64,000 bases of DNA from Candidatus Magnetominusculus dajiuhuensis (GTDB lineage Bacteria > Nitrospirota > Thermodesulfovibrionia > Thermodesulfovibrionales > Magnetobacteriaceae): assembly GCA_015233465.1 (NCBI GenBank), contig JADFXP010000010.1, positions 32,886-96,885 on the forward strand. Direction: 5' to 3'. A program made the position numbers and the translations under genes. A model generated the notes under the pieces. It had not been told where the DNA came from. It did no database searches and was given only the letters and a program-made list of their open reading frames with translations. Each line of letters begins with the position of its first letter. The stretch's first letter is position 1. Below, piece by piece: positions 8,546 through 17,143 of the stretch.

Positions 8546-8703
8546 TTTTAACTAAACCTGCGGAAAAGCTGTATGATAATTTAACTCTTACTCTAAAGCG
8601 GAGAATGGGTAAATGTTTTGAGGAATTGGAAATAAATCCAATTTTTGGTCGGAATATAAAACACCTTACAGGAGATTTAATAGAATTTTGGCAAACTTGT
8701 TGA
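8518..8703 (+). pseudogene. Truncated RelE/ParE-type toxin
   Basis: The frame reads WEIVLTKPAEKLYDNLT and later EINPIFGRNIKHLTGDLIEF, the N-terminal two thirds of a RelE-like mRNA interferase. It breaks off just after GDLIEFW, where the family normally continues with a basic catalytic strand. A foreign reading frame (8684-9001) follows in another phase. The junction near 8690 suggests a deletion. Only 61 residues remain of about 85-90, without the usual catalytic Arg/Tyr residues. Confidence 0.7.
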
Positions 8704-9001
8704 TGTAGTAGACAAACAACTTAACCAAAATCAACCTTTCTTTTCACTAATAAACCAACTTATCAACCAAAATTCAGAAAATAAGCAGATTTCTAATGCG
8801 CTAACCTTAATCACAAATAAATTCAACGAAAAAGAAGTTACACCGCAGCTTGAAACTGAAATTGAAACCAATTTAAAAGTTATTCAAGAGTCAAATTATC
8901 CACTCCTTGACACTCTATATAAAAAATCATTTGAAACTGTTTTAACAACCCCAGTTAGCACGATAATTGCTAGTACAATTAAGATTATGTTAGGTTATTA
9001 A
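8684..9001 (+). pseudogene. Start-less reading frame, C-terminal remnant of an unidentified gene
   Basis: An open frame of 105 codons without an early start reads KLVDVVDKQLNQNQPFF... and ends STIIASTIKIMLGY. It is rich in Asn, Gln and Thr and mostly helical. It abuts the broken RelE frame, which suggests both are leftovers of one deletion. I do not recognise the family. From 9002 to the rpoD start at 9219 I see only AT-rich DNA with no clear consensus promoter. Confidence 0.4.
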
Positions 9002-9218
9002 CAGAAAACTAAGATTTATGGAGAACTATAAAATAATATTCCCAAAACCTACAGAAATATTTTCCCAAAACTACAAAATCTTTCCCTTTACAAAATAATT
9101 AACTTGTATTTATGATTCAGCTTGTGTTAAAGTGATAGTCGAAGAAAAAGTCAAGGTATAAATATACTCATTATTTAAGCCATATTTATTATTTATAAAA
9201 ACCTTTGGAGACTAGTGA

Positions 9219-10640
9219 ATGAAAGAAAAAGACATATTTGATGAAATAATCAATATTGGTAAGAAACGAGGCTCCCTAACCTATGATGAAATAAACGAGG
9301 CTTTACCCTCTGAATTCTTCTCTCCTGATGAGATTGAAGATTTAATGGATCTCCTCCAAGACATTGGAGTTAAGGTCGTTGATCAAGAACGCGCATCCCC
9401 CCTTATCGAAATTGAAGAAGAGGCTGAAGGTTACGAAAAAACCGAAGACCTTGTACAGGCTTATTTTCATTCTATGGGGAATATCTCCATCCTCAGCAAA
9501 GACGAAGAAACCGAACTAGCTAAGAGTCTTGAAGAGGGACGCGAAATCATAAAAACCATCATCACCTCCCTTCCTCTATATCATAAATTAGAGGCTGGAC
9601 TTGATAAGAGCGATGACACAATGCTTGAGGATGAACGCGCAGATGAAGCCCTTAAACTGACCATCACAAGGCTTGAAGAACTGATGGATTATATAGCCCT
9701 GATTGATAAAAAACGCGTCCGTTTTGGCACAATTGAAGAGGTCAAACAGAAGATTGATTTCCTTAAATCAAAAGGCTCAAACACTCGTCGTGAAGAGAGC
9801 ATATTAGATGAGCTTATCTTTGACAAGGCTGAACACGAAAGGCTTGAGGCTGAGATCGGAGTTGCAGTCACTGAATTAAAGGTTCTTTGGGACAGGATTT
9901 CACGAGCTAAAGAACTTGTCAGGAAGGCAAAGAATGAATTAATCACCAGAAATCTTCGTCTTGTTGTAAATATCGCTAAAAACTACGTAGGCCGAGGACT
10001 TCCCCTTTTAGACCTGATTCAAGAAGGGAATATCGGACTTATGAAGGCAGTTGATAAATTCAAATATGAAAAAGGGTTCAAATTCAGCACATATGCGACA
10101 TGGTGGATTAGACAGGCAATCACGCGCGCTCTCATTGATCAAACCAAGACCATCAGAGTCCCAGTTCATATGATGGAATTCTATAACAGGGTCACTAAGG
10201 CTTCCCGCGAGATTACCCAAGTCTACGGCAGAGAGGCAACCAACGAAGAGATTGCAGTAAAACTCGATGTCCCAGTACGCAAGGTAGAAGAGGTATTTAG
10301 GGCTATTCAAGACCCTATCGCACTTCAAACACCTGTTGGCGATGAAGATACAGAATTAGAAGATTTCATAGGCGATAAAAATAACCCCTCTCCTTTTACA
10401 GGCACTGAAAAAAGCGAGGCTTCCGAATATATTCAAAGAGTCCTTAAAACCCTTACAGCCAAAGAAGAAAAAGTCATTAGAATGCGCTTTGGAATTGGCG
10501 TTGACAGAGACCATACACTTGAAGAAGTCGGCAGGCATCTCTCCATCACAAGAGAAAGAGTCAGACAGATTGAAGCTAAGGCACTACGGAAACTTAAACA
10601 TCCTAGCAGATTACGCGCTTTGAAAATACTGACCTCTTAA
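9219..10640 (+). CDS. rpoD: Primary sigma factor RpoD (sigma-70)
   Basis: Directs RNA polymerase to housekeeping promoters. Region 1.1 is at residues about 1-55 (EINEALP, then [18 protein letters not shown]) and region 1.2 at 75-105. Region 2 spans 236-306 with the -10 recognition block [18 protein letters not shown]. Region 3 spans 315-390. Region 4 spans 405-470 with the -35 helix [20 protein letters not shown]. At 473 residues it is shorter than E. coli RpoD (613), because the non-conserved insert between 1.2 and 2.1 is only about 130 residues. A GGAG site precedes the ATG. It appears monocistronic, and a dispersed repeat follows the stop. Confidence 0.97.
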   Translation: MKEKDIFDEIINIGKKRGSLTYDEINEALPSEFFSPDEIEDLMDLLQDIGVKVVDQERASPLIEIEEEAEGYEKTEDLVQAYFHSMGNISILSKDEETELAKSLEEGREIIKTIITSLPLYHKLEAGLDKSDDTMLEDERADEALKLTITRLEELMDYIALIDKKRVRFGTIEEVKQKIDFLKSKGSNTRREESILDELIFDKAEHERLEAEIGVAVTELKVLWDRISRAKELVRKAKNELITRNLRLVVNIAKNYVGRGLPLLDLIQEGNIGLMKAVDKFKYEKGFKFSTYATWWIRQAITRALIDQTKTIRVPVHMMEFYNRVTKASREITQVYGREATNEEIAVKLDVPVRKVEEVFRAIQDPIALQTPVGDEDTELEDFIGDKNNPSPFTGTEKSEASEYIQRVLKTLTAKEEKVIRMRFGIGVDRDHTLEEVGRHLSITRERVRQIEAKALRKLKHPSRLRALKILTS

Positions 10641-10648
10641 TAAGTAAC

Positions 10649-10819
10649 CCTCAAGGGCTCTGCCCTTGACCCGCAAGGGAACGAGTTCCCTTGACCCATT
10701 AACATTATTTTAATTGCTTATTAAAAAACATATCATATGAAATAACCTAAAATTATGGGTTCGCCATAGATAGAAAGAGGAGTCTCCTTTGCGGGATTTT
10801 TAAGGACAGCGACCTTAAA
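10649..10819. repeat. Dispersed hairpin repeat, long copy 3 (after rpoD)
   Basis: It contains CAAGGGCTCTGCCCTTG and CAAGGGAACGAGTTCCCTTG, then the AT-rich centre (ATTGCTTATTAAAAA, AATAACCTAAAATTATGGG), and a second set of hairpins ending near AAGGACAGCGACCTT. Layout matches copies 22454-22620 and 24298-24456 in reverse orientation. Confidence 0.75.
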
Positions 10820-10835
10820 GAGTATTTATTATATT

Positions 10836-10854
10836 GACAATGATTATCAATATC
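10836..10854 (+). promoter_or_regulatory. Fur box upstream of feoB
   Basis: GACAATGATTATCAATATC matches 16 of 19 bases of the Fur consensus GATAATGATAATCATTATC. It ends 14 bases before the feoB start, so bound Fe-Fur would cover the start region. It implies iron-repressed expression. Confidence 0.8.
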
Positions 10855-10868
10855 TTTTAGAATCTTAC

Positions 10869-12809
10869 ATGCTAAAAAAAGATAATAATACTACGCCGTC
10901 AAAGAAGGTATTTATACTTGGGCTTCCTAATTCTGGGAAGAGTCAGATATTTAATAATCTAACTGGGCAGTACACGATAGTCGCTAATTATTCCTTTACC
11001 ACAGTTGCTGCTAAAAAAGTTAAGGTCACACTTCAAGATATTAATTATGAGATAGTTGATACACCAGGGCTTCATAGTTTATATATTCAATCAGAAGAAG
11101 AACTTCTTGTCAGAGACATTATATTTGAACAAAGACCTGATATAATTATATTCTGCATGGATGCAAACCGCATAAAACAATCCCTTGTGCTGTTAGCCGA
11201 TATTATAGAACTTGAAATACCTATGGTAATTCTATTAAATGCCCTTGATGAAACTGCAACAAAAGGGATTTGGATAGATTCTGACGGGTTATCTGAAACC
11301 CTTGGCATACCTATAATTGAATCAATAGCTATAAAAAGCATTGGCACAAATGAGCTTATTAAATCTCTGCAAAATGCCAAAATTGGAAGACTTAAGATTA
11401 ATTATGGAGATTTAGTAAATCATGGAATAGCTGCTATTGCCCGCGAATTACCGCAGGAATTAAAATTTCGTAATAAAATCGCCTCATTAATGCTTCTTTC
11501 AGACCCCTTTATAGACAAATATTTAAATATTCAAATTGATAAAGAGCTATTTTTAAAGGTCAAAGGCATGGCATCACAAACGATCTTTCAATACGAAAGA
11601 AGTATGAATGTTATTATTACCAACAAGCGAAGCGCTTGGGCAGATGAGATAACTGCTAAATTCACAAAGAGACAAAAGATCGCCCCAGGACAATTATCGC
11701 AGAAAATAGCAGGAGTTTGCAGGCATCCAGTTTATGGAGTGCCAATATTGATTGGCGTTATACTTATCTTATATTTCTTTGTAGTAAATGTTGCAGGAAT
11801 AATTGCTAATTTCATGAAGATTATATTATGGAATCCAGTTGAAGGTTATATTAATGGGCTGGGATTATCAAGATTTTGGTCTGAATTTTTGATTGGGAAT
11901 TACGGAATATTAACGTTAGGCCTTATGAATGCGATAATCACAGTGCTGCCTATATTATCCATATTTTTCTTATTTTATCATATACTTGAGGACATGGGCT
12001 ACATCCCTAATCTAAGTATTTTAACAAAAAACATCATGAATAAGATTGGTCTAAGCGGGGCAGCAATAATGCCTCTTACTCTTGGTTTCGGATGTAAGAC
12101 AATGGCAACACTTACAACAAAATCTCTATCTTCTAAAAAAGAACAATACATTACAATATTTATGCTGGCATTTGCAATTCCTTGCGCATCGCAAATGGGT
12201 CTAAATATGGCAGTACTTGGGAAATTAGGTCTCAAAGCACTTTTTGCTGCATTTGGGTTTCTATTAATTATTGATGTATCGGTTGGATTATTATTAAATT
12301 TAATAATAAAATCTGATAAAAAGGGGATTTTTATACAAGAGCTCCCGCCTATAAGACTACCTGGCATAAGGGCAGTTGTTAAAAAGACATATTATCGTTT
12401 ATACTGGTTTTTAAAGGAGGCAGTGCCTGTATTTATATATGCCTCTCTTACGCTTTTTATATTTAATGAGATTGGAGTTTTAGAGGGACTGAAAAAGATT
12501 TTAAGCCCAGTAATTGTGGGATTTTTGGGGCTGCCAATTGATATGGTAGATGCCTTAATTTTGACAATAGCAAGACAAGAGGCTGCTGCTGGATATATAA
12601 TTAAACTTATAGAAAAAGGCAATATTACTTATATTCAAACCATAGTAGCAATATGTTTAGCGCAGATGTTTGTGCCGTGTTTTGCCACAATGGTTGCAAT
12701 GGGAAAACAGCTTGGCACGAAAAAGGCGCTTATTACAATATTAATCATAAATGTTAATGCGTTTATCTTTGCTGGTGTTTTAAATGCGTTACTGCATTTA
12801 ATATTTTAA
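10869..12809 (+). CDS. feoB: Ferrous iron transporter FeoB
   Basis: Inner-membrane Fe2+ importer with a cytosolic GTPase domain. G1 (GLPNSGKS) is at residues 18-25, G3 (DTPG) at 64-67, and a G4-like NALD near 120. Two Gate/nucleoside-recognition membrane blocks follow, with the conserved FGCKTMATLTTKSL and IARQEAAAGYIIKL. At 646 residues it is shorter than E. coli FeoB (773). No feoA is next to it. The Fur box just upstream fits the role. No Shine-Dalgarno is visible before the ATG. A dispersed repeat follows. Confidence 0.93.
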   Translation: MLKKDNNTTPSKKVFILGLPNSGKSQIFNNLTGQYTIVANYSFTTVAAKKVKVTLQDINYEIVDTPGLHSLYIQSEEELLVRDIIFEQRPDIIIFCMDANRIKQSLVLLADIIELEIPMVILLNALDETATKGIWIDSDGLSETLGIPIIESIAIKSIGTNELIKSLQNAKIGRLKINYGDLVNHGIAAIARELPQELKFRNKIASLMLLSDPFIDKYLNIQIDKELFLKVKGMASQTIFQYERSMNVIITNKRSAWADEITAKFTKRQKIAPGQLSQKIAGVCRHPVYGVPILIGVILILYFFVVNVAGIIANFMKIILWNPVEGYINGLGLSRFWSEFLIGNYGILTLGLMNAIITVLPILSIFFLFYHILEDMGYIPNLSILTKNIMNKIGLSGAAIMPLTLGFGCKTMATLTTKSLSSKKEQYITIFMLAFAIPCASQMGLNMAVLGKLGLKALFAAFGFLLIIDVSVGLLLNLIIKSDKKGIFIQELPPIRLPGIRAVVKKTYYRLYWFLKEAVPVFIYASLTLFIFNEIGVLEGLKKILSPVIVGFLGLPIDMVDALILTIARQEAAAGYIIKLIEKGNITYIQTIVAICLAQMFVPCFATMVAMGKQLGTKKALITILIINVNAFIFAGVLNALLHLIF

Positions 12810-12817
12810 AGGCATCT

Positions 12818-12944
12818 ACAAGGGCTCTGCCCTTAACCCGTAAGGGGACTTTTGAAACGGGTCTAAGACCCTCCCTTTGAACCCATTAACTTTTGATTAG
12901 TTATTTATGAAAAAACTCATGAATTATAAATAACCTAAAATCCC
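12818..12944. repeat. Dispersed hairpin repeat, copy 4 (between feoB and a PIN gene)
   Basis: It holds AAGGGCTCTGCCCTT (12820-12834), GGGTCTAAGACCC, and the AT centre ending TATAAATAACCTAAAAT. The stop of the convergent PIN gene lies just past its edge in CCTTTTAAGGG. Confidence 0.75.
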
Positions 12945-13343
12945 TTAAAAGGTCAAATTAATAAAACCACGCGGGCTTAATATTTTAATTTTTCCAATAT
13001 TTCCTATTGACAACAACTCCTGATCGCCAGTAATCAACACGTCGGCTTTTGCGTCAATAACTGAAGCTAAAACCCATTTATCGTCATTGTCATTAATAGA
13101 AATATCATATGGTTTTAAAGGTGTAGGAATAACTTCATACATATATAAAACTGATAAAACATTATTCAATTCAACTGAAGATGTCTTAAAACGCTCAGTG
13201 AGTATACGCTTTAGTTCAGAGATTATAAATTCACTCACAACGAGGTCGTATTTCGTTAAAACCAACCGTAACAGACTGGCACAAGTACCATGTTCAGTAG
13301 TAAAAGCGCTAACTAATACATTAGTATCAAGAAAAACTCTCAT
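12945..13343 (-). CDS. PIN-domain toxin of a type II module
   Basis: A 132-residue PIN protein of the 'putative toxin component, PIN family' group. Acidic residues are seen in VFLDTNVLVSAF, SEFIISELKRIL, NDNDDKWVLASVIDAKAD and ITGDQELLSI. The probable role is RNA cleavage held in check by the upstream RHH protein. Start and antitoxin stop overlap as ATGA. The C-terminal FINLTF and its stop lie at the border of a dispersed repeat, so the last residues may be altered. Confidence 0.85.
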   Translation of the reverse strand: MRVFLDTNVLVSAFTTEHGTCASLLRLVLTKYDLVVSEFIISELKRILTERFKTSSVELNNVLSVLYMYEVIPTPLKPYDISINDNDDKWVLASVIDAKADVLITGDQELLSIGNIGKIKILSPRGFINLTF

Positions 13344-13558
13344 GAAAAGGCATTGAAAATATCTTCATCTGTAAAATACCCAGCATCTTGCCCGCGTTTT
13401 ACTAAATCATGCCGAGTAGATTCAAATCTTTCTAAAGCTAACAAACGTCGTAAGGTATTATTTATAAATTCATTAGGGGTAAGACCAATTTGACTGCTCA
13501 AATTATCAATAAGAATTCCAAGTTCATCATCAATTTCCAAACTAATAGTTTTACTCAT
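13340..13558 (-). CDS. Ribbon-helix-helix antitoxin paired with the PIN toxin
   Basis: The protein has 72 residues. SKTISLEIDDELGILIDNLS, then LTPNEFINNTLRRLLALERF, is an RHH fold, and GYFTDEDIFNAFS is the toxin-binding tail. It overlaps the PIN gene by four bases. No Shine-Dalgarno is seen. A TATAAA box sits about 8 bases before the ATG, which would allow a leaderless mRNA (inference). Confidence 0.8.
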   Translation of the reverse strand: MSKTISLEIDDELGILIDNLSSQIGLTPNEFINNTLRRLLALERFESTRHDLVKRGQDAGYFTDEDIFNAFS

Positions 13559-13859
13559 ATTTTATTTTATAACATATATATAATTATTTCAATCGTTATC
13601 TTGCATATTTAATTTTCAGTTAAAACAAATGATCTCTTTTTGACTATAACAATGCTGCTGTACCCAATTTATCTAAATAATGTTTGGTTTATTATGTATA
13701 TTTTTAAGTTTTTTACAAAAATAATTTAAACCATTACTTCTATTGTCACAGATTTGTCATCAGCGATATGGTATAATGTTGTAATCTCAAGCATAGAATA
13801 AATTATTTAAAATATAACCAAATATATACTTAATATGATCTTTTATATTAAAAGGAGAA
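13559..13859. other. Divergent intergenic region between the PIN module and the dGTPase-like gene
   Basis: About 300 AT-rich bases without a gene. A TATAAT at 13772-13777 lies about 90 bases before the dGTPase-like gene, preceded by TTGTCA repeats (13743, 13754) at unsuitable -35 spacing. The block ATGGTATAATGTTGTAATCT resembles ATGGTATATGTTATGATACT upstream of the exported gene at 5545. Nothing else is recognised. Confidence 0.4.
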
Positions 13860-13869
13860 ATGAATACAT

Positions 13870-15357
13870 ATGAATACATATGAAAGAATCTGTAATTATG
13901 AGAAAAAATTACATCCCTTAGCTCAAAAAAGCGATCTTGCTGAAAGAAAAGAGCCCTTATATGATGAAAGATATAAAACAGCTTGCAGGTCACTTTTTGG
14001 ACGTGATCGTGATAGAATTATTTTTTGTAGTCCATTCAGAAGATTGATGCATAAAACACAATTATATGTCTCATTTGGTTTAAGTGAACATAACAGAACA
14101 AGATTAACTCACACTGTAGAAGTTGTACAAATTTCAAGAGCGATAGCTAAAGGTTTAAATATGAACGAGGAATTAGTAGAAGCAATAGCATATGGCCATG
14201 ATATAGGGCATGCTCCTTTTGGTCATGCTGGGGAACGATTAATTAATGGATATCTAAATGGGCAAGAAGCTATGCCTCATAGATTAACTGAAATGGCAGG
14301 CAAACAATTAACACCTATAAAATTAACAAATTTTAAACATAATTTTCAAAGTGTACGAATATTAAATGATTTAGAAATATATCATACTTATTATAATGGA
14401 CTGAATTTAACATATACTGTGTTAGAAGGCATATTAAAACATACATCAATTTACATGAAAGATACAATAAGCCAATATTTGTATCCTGACATAACTGATA
14501 ACGATAATATGAAGAATAAACTCTTCTTGAATAATGAATTTTCTATAAGCGTAGAAGGCCAAATAGTTGCTATTGCAGATGAAATTGCTCAAGTTACTCA
14601 TGATATTAATGATGCTTTAAGGATGGAAATGTTAAAGATAGAAGATATAACAAAATTCGATGAAATAAAAAAAGTTTTTAGTGATGATAAAACGCGTATT
14701 CCACTTTCAAATATTAAACCTGATTTTTTTAATGCTCAGATTATGCCTTCATTATTAAACCATTTTATAGTTTTTGTTATAAATGAAATGCAACCTCGCT
14801 TAGAAAAATTATCAAAAGGAAAAAACTTTGATAAATCAAATATAATCCTTGAGAATTGGATTTTAAAATCAAAGGATAAAATAAATGATCCCGCTTTTAA
14901 TATCCTGAAGCAATTAAAACACGAGGTTGTTCTAAATTCTTTTTATGTTATCCGTATGGATAATAAAGGTCTAAAAAATATTCGAAAGTTATTTGATGAA
15001 TATCTAACTAATATACTACAAGTACCAGATTCAGTACTTGATAATTATTTTGAACATAAAAATATAGAAACTAAACATTTAGATTTAGTCCAATTCTCTA
15101 AATCTATAAAGGGAAATGAAATACATTTCGATATCAAAAATAAGTTAACAGACAAAGACATTGAAGTTTTTTATAACTTTATCATAGGCAAAAACGAAAA
15201 AAAGAGAACAGAAAATAGTTTCCGATTATTATCATATGATCTAATTAAAAAATTGCAACCTCATTTTGCAATTGATTCGATTTTTTTACGCTCAATTGCT
15301 GATCATATTTCGGGAATGACTGATTTTGATTGCCAAAAAGAAGCAAATGAATTTTAA
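13870..15357 (+). CDS. dGTPase-like deoxynucleotide triphosphohydrolase (HD domain)
   Basis: Dgt-type enzymes hydrolyse dNTPs to the nucleoside and triphosphate. The family N-terminus with SPFRRLMHKTQLYV is present, and the metal site fits His81 (LTHTVEVVQIS) and His110-Asp111 (GHDIGHAPFGHAGE). 495 residues is normal. A 10-base tandem duplication (13860-13879) places two ATGs; only the second, at 13870, is in frame, 12 bases after AGGAG. The first gives a 7-codon frame. The C-terminal third is divergent and Lys/Asn-rich. Cellular role could be dNTP control or phage restriction; the sequence does not decide. Confidence 0.88.
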   Translation: MNTYERICNYEKKLHPLAQKSDLAERKEPLYDERYKTACRSLFGRDRDRIIFCSPFRRLMHKTQLYVSFGLSEHNRTRLTHTVEVVQISRAIAKGLNMNEELVEAIAYGHDIGHAPFGHAGERLINGYLNGQEAMPHRLTEMAGKQLTPIKLTNFKHNFQSVRILNDLEIYHTYYNGLNLTYTVLEGILKHTSIYMKDTISQYLYPDITDNDNMKNKLFLNNEFSISVEGQIVAIADEIAQVTHDINDALRMEMLKIEDITKFDEIKKVFSDDKTRIPLSNIKPDFFNAQIMPSLLNHFIVFVINEMQPRLEKLSKGKNFDKSNIILENWILKSKDKINDPAFNILKQLKHEVVLNSFYVIRMDNKGLKNIRKLFDEYLTNILQVPDSVLDNYFEHKNIETKHLDLVQFSKSIKGNEIHFDIKNKLTDKDIEVFYNFIIGKNEKKRTENSFRLLSYDLIKKLQPHFAIDSIFLRSIADHISGMTDFDCQKEANEF

Positions 15358-15480
15358 CAAAAAATATGCGTTTCTTAACAAACATCTTTAATTCAACCAT
15401 TTTCATTATTAAGATGTTATAATAAAGCTCAGTGCTAAACACAATAAAAAGGTGGATTATAGGTCTTTATTTTTTGAGAA

Positions 15481-17064
15481 ATGAATGAAAATTATTTTTT
15501 AATAACATACGAATTCACCTCAACATCTCCTCAAGATGCAGAAACCCTTGCCAAAGAAATCGCCCTTGAACAGACCGTTGAACTGCCCCAAACCCTCATC
15601 AAATCGCAATTCATAGAAACTGAAATAATCGGCTCTGTACAATCAATCAATCAATCATCCCTTGACAGATACCGTGCAGTTATCGCTTATAACCCAGAGA
15701 TAACCGGTTTTCAAATACCTCAATTTTTAAATGTCCTTTACGGAAATATCTCTATAAAAACCAATATCCGCATTGTTGCTCTCTCGCTCCCTAAGCAGTT
15801 TTTAGTCAGATTCAAGGGCGCTAACTTTGGAGTAAATGGGATAAGGAATATTACAGGCGTAAGAGGCAGACCGCTTCTATGCACAGCCTTAAAACCAATG
15901 GGTGCAAGCCCTCAAGAATTTGCTAAGATGGCTAAGGAATTCGCACTTGGCGGAGGGGATATTTTAAAGGATGATCATGGATTAATTGATCATTCATTTA
16001 GTTCATTTCATGAACGAGTTTCAAGATGTCAGGAGACAATAATTGAAACTGCGCAAAAGACTGGGAAAGTTACACTCTATTTCCCAAATATCCTTGCCCC
16101 ATTTGAACAGATGGAGGAGCAGATTGCATTTACCGTAAAACTTGGAATAAAGGGGATACTGCTTTCGCCGTTTCTGATTGGGCTTGATATGGTCAGATAT
16201 ATTGCTAAAAAATATAATCTCATCATAATGCTTCATCCTGCACTCACTGGGACGCATTTTAATGACTTAAGACATGGCATTGCCCCTGAAATTTTGCTTG
16301 GCACAATATTTCGTCTTATTGGAGGGGATATTTCAATATTCCCTAACCATGGCGGGAGGTTTAATCTGACCATAGAACAGTGTAAGGCAATCAGCGTTTC
16401 ACTCTCTCAACCGCTTGCAGAAATAAAGCCTGCCCTGCCCTGCCCTGCTGGCGGAATGGGGATAGATAATATTAAAGCTATGTCATCATTATATGGAGAA
16501 GATGTAATATTTCTTATCGGAGGGTCGCTTCATGGTTATTCTGACAACCTAACAATTAATACTCAGACCTTCAAAGATGAGATAAGAAAACACTTTCCTG
16601 ATAGTACTGAATCAAAAGTAGAAACATTAGATGTTGTAAGTTCATGCGAAATTAATAATCCCATAAAAGAATCAATAAAAGAACATCTAATCTTCAATGA
16701 TGATTTCACATGGACTGGAAGAGGCATTACTGAATATAAGAAAATGGATAATCCTAATTATTATAATATAAAAAGACAGGAGCTTATTGGGAGGTTTGGG
16801 GAAAAAACCGCCTTTGATCTAAGGTATTTTGAGATTGCTCCAGATGGATTTTCCTCAAAAGAACGCCATGTGCATGAACATGTCATTATTTGCATATGCG
16901 GAAATGGGGAATTAATTATTGAAGATATTTCTATTACTCTAAAACCATTTGATATAACCTATGTCCAGCCGTTAAAGACACATCAACTCAGAAATAACAG
17001 TAAAGAACCATTTGGATTTTTTTGTATAGTAGACCATATTAGAGATCGTCCGATAATAGATTAA
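15481..17064 (+). CDS. RuBisCO-like protein fused to a C-terminal cupin (probable methylthio-sugar phosphate shunt)
   Basis: Residues 1-390 are a RuBisCO large-chain fold: Lys138 in TALKPMG matches the catalytic LKP loop, Lys163-Asp-Asp165-His166 replaces the KDDE metal motif, then GRFN and GGSLHGY. His in place of the metal-ligand Glu marks a non-carboxylating form IV (RuBisCO-like) protein. Residues about 405-527 are a cupin with RHVHEH (His463, His465) and PLKTHQLRN (His501). In Rhodospirillum rubrum a separate RuBisCO-like isomerase makes 1-methylthioxylulose 5-phosphate, and a cupin methylsulfurylase turns it into deoxyxylulose 5-phosphate plus methanethiol. The fusion suggests one bifunctional enzyme for both steps (inference). 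No other methylthioadenosine salvage gene is adjacent. Confidence 0.85.
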   Translation: MNENYFLITYEFTSTSPQDAETLAKEIALEQTVELPQTLIKSQFIETEIIGSVQSINQSSLDRYRAVIAYNPEITGFQIPQFLNVLYGNISIKTNIRIVALSLPKQFLVRFKGANFGVNGIRNITGVRGRPLLCTALKPMGASPQEFAKMAKEFALGGGDILKDDHGLIDHSFSSFHERVSRCQETIIETAQKTGKVTLYFPNILAPFEQMEEQIAFTVKLGIKGILLSPFLIGLDMVRYIAKKYNLIIMLHPALTGTHFNDLRHGIAPEILLGTIFRLIGGDISIFPNHGGRFNLTIEQCKAISVSLSQPLAEIKPALPCPAGGMGIDNIKAMSSLYGEDVIFLIGGSLHGYSDNLTINTQTFKDEIRKHFPDSTESKVETLDVVSSCEINNPIKESIKEHLIFNDDFTWTGRGITEYKKMDNPNYYNIKRQELIGRFGEKTAFDLRYFEIAPDGFSSKERHVHEHVIICICGNGELIIEDISITLKPFDITYVQPLKTHQLRNNSKEPFGFFCIVDHIRDRPIID

Positions 17065-17138
17065 TGGGTTCAAGGGGTCTTAGACCCCCGGGACAAGTCC
17101 CTTTGCGGGTGCCCGTAGATGAAAAGGGCAGAGCCCTC
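17063..17138. repeat. Dispersed hairpin repeat, copy 5 (between the RuBisCO-like and caspase genes)
   Basis: It contains GGGGTCTTAGACCCC, GGGACAAGTCCC and AGGGCAGAGCCCT, and begins AATGGGTTCAAGGGG. The stop of the RuBisCO-like gene is part of its first bases. On the minus strand the hairpin GGGCTCTGCCC is followed by TTTTC and could end caspase-gene transcription. Confidence 0.75.
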
Positions 17139-17143
17139 ATTCT

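Noticed and set aside
15481..17064. Genuine CO2-fixing RuBisCO
   Set aside because: The metal-ligand Glu of KDDE is His, the chain is fused to a cupin, and no phosphoribulokinase or small subunit is nearby.
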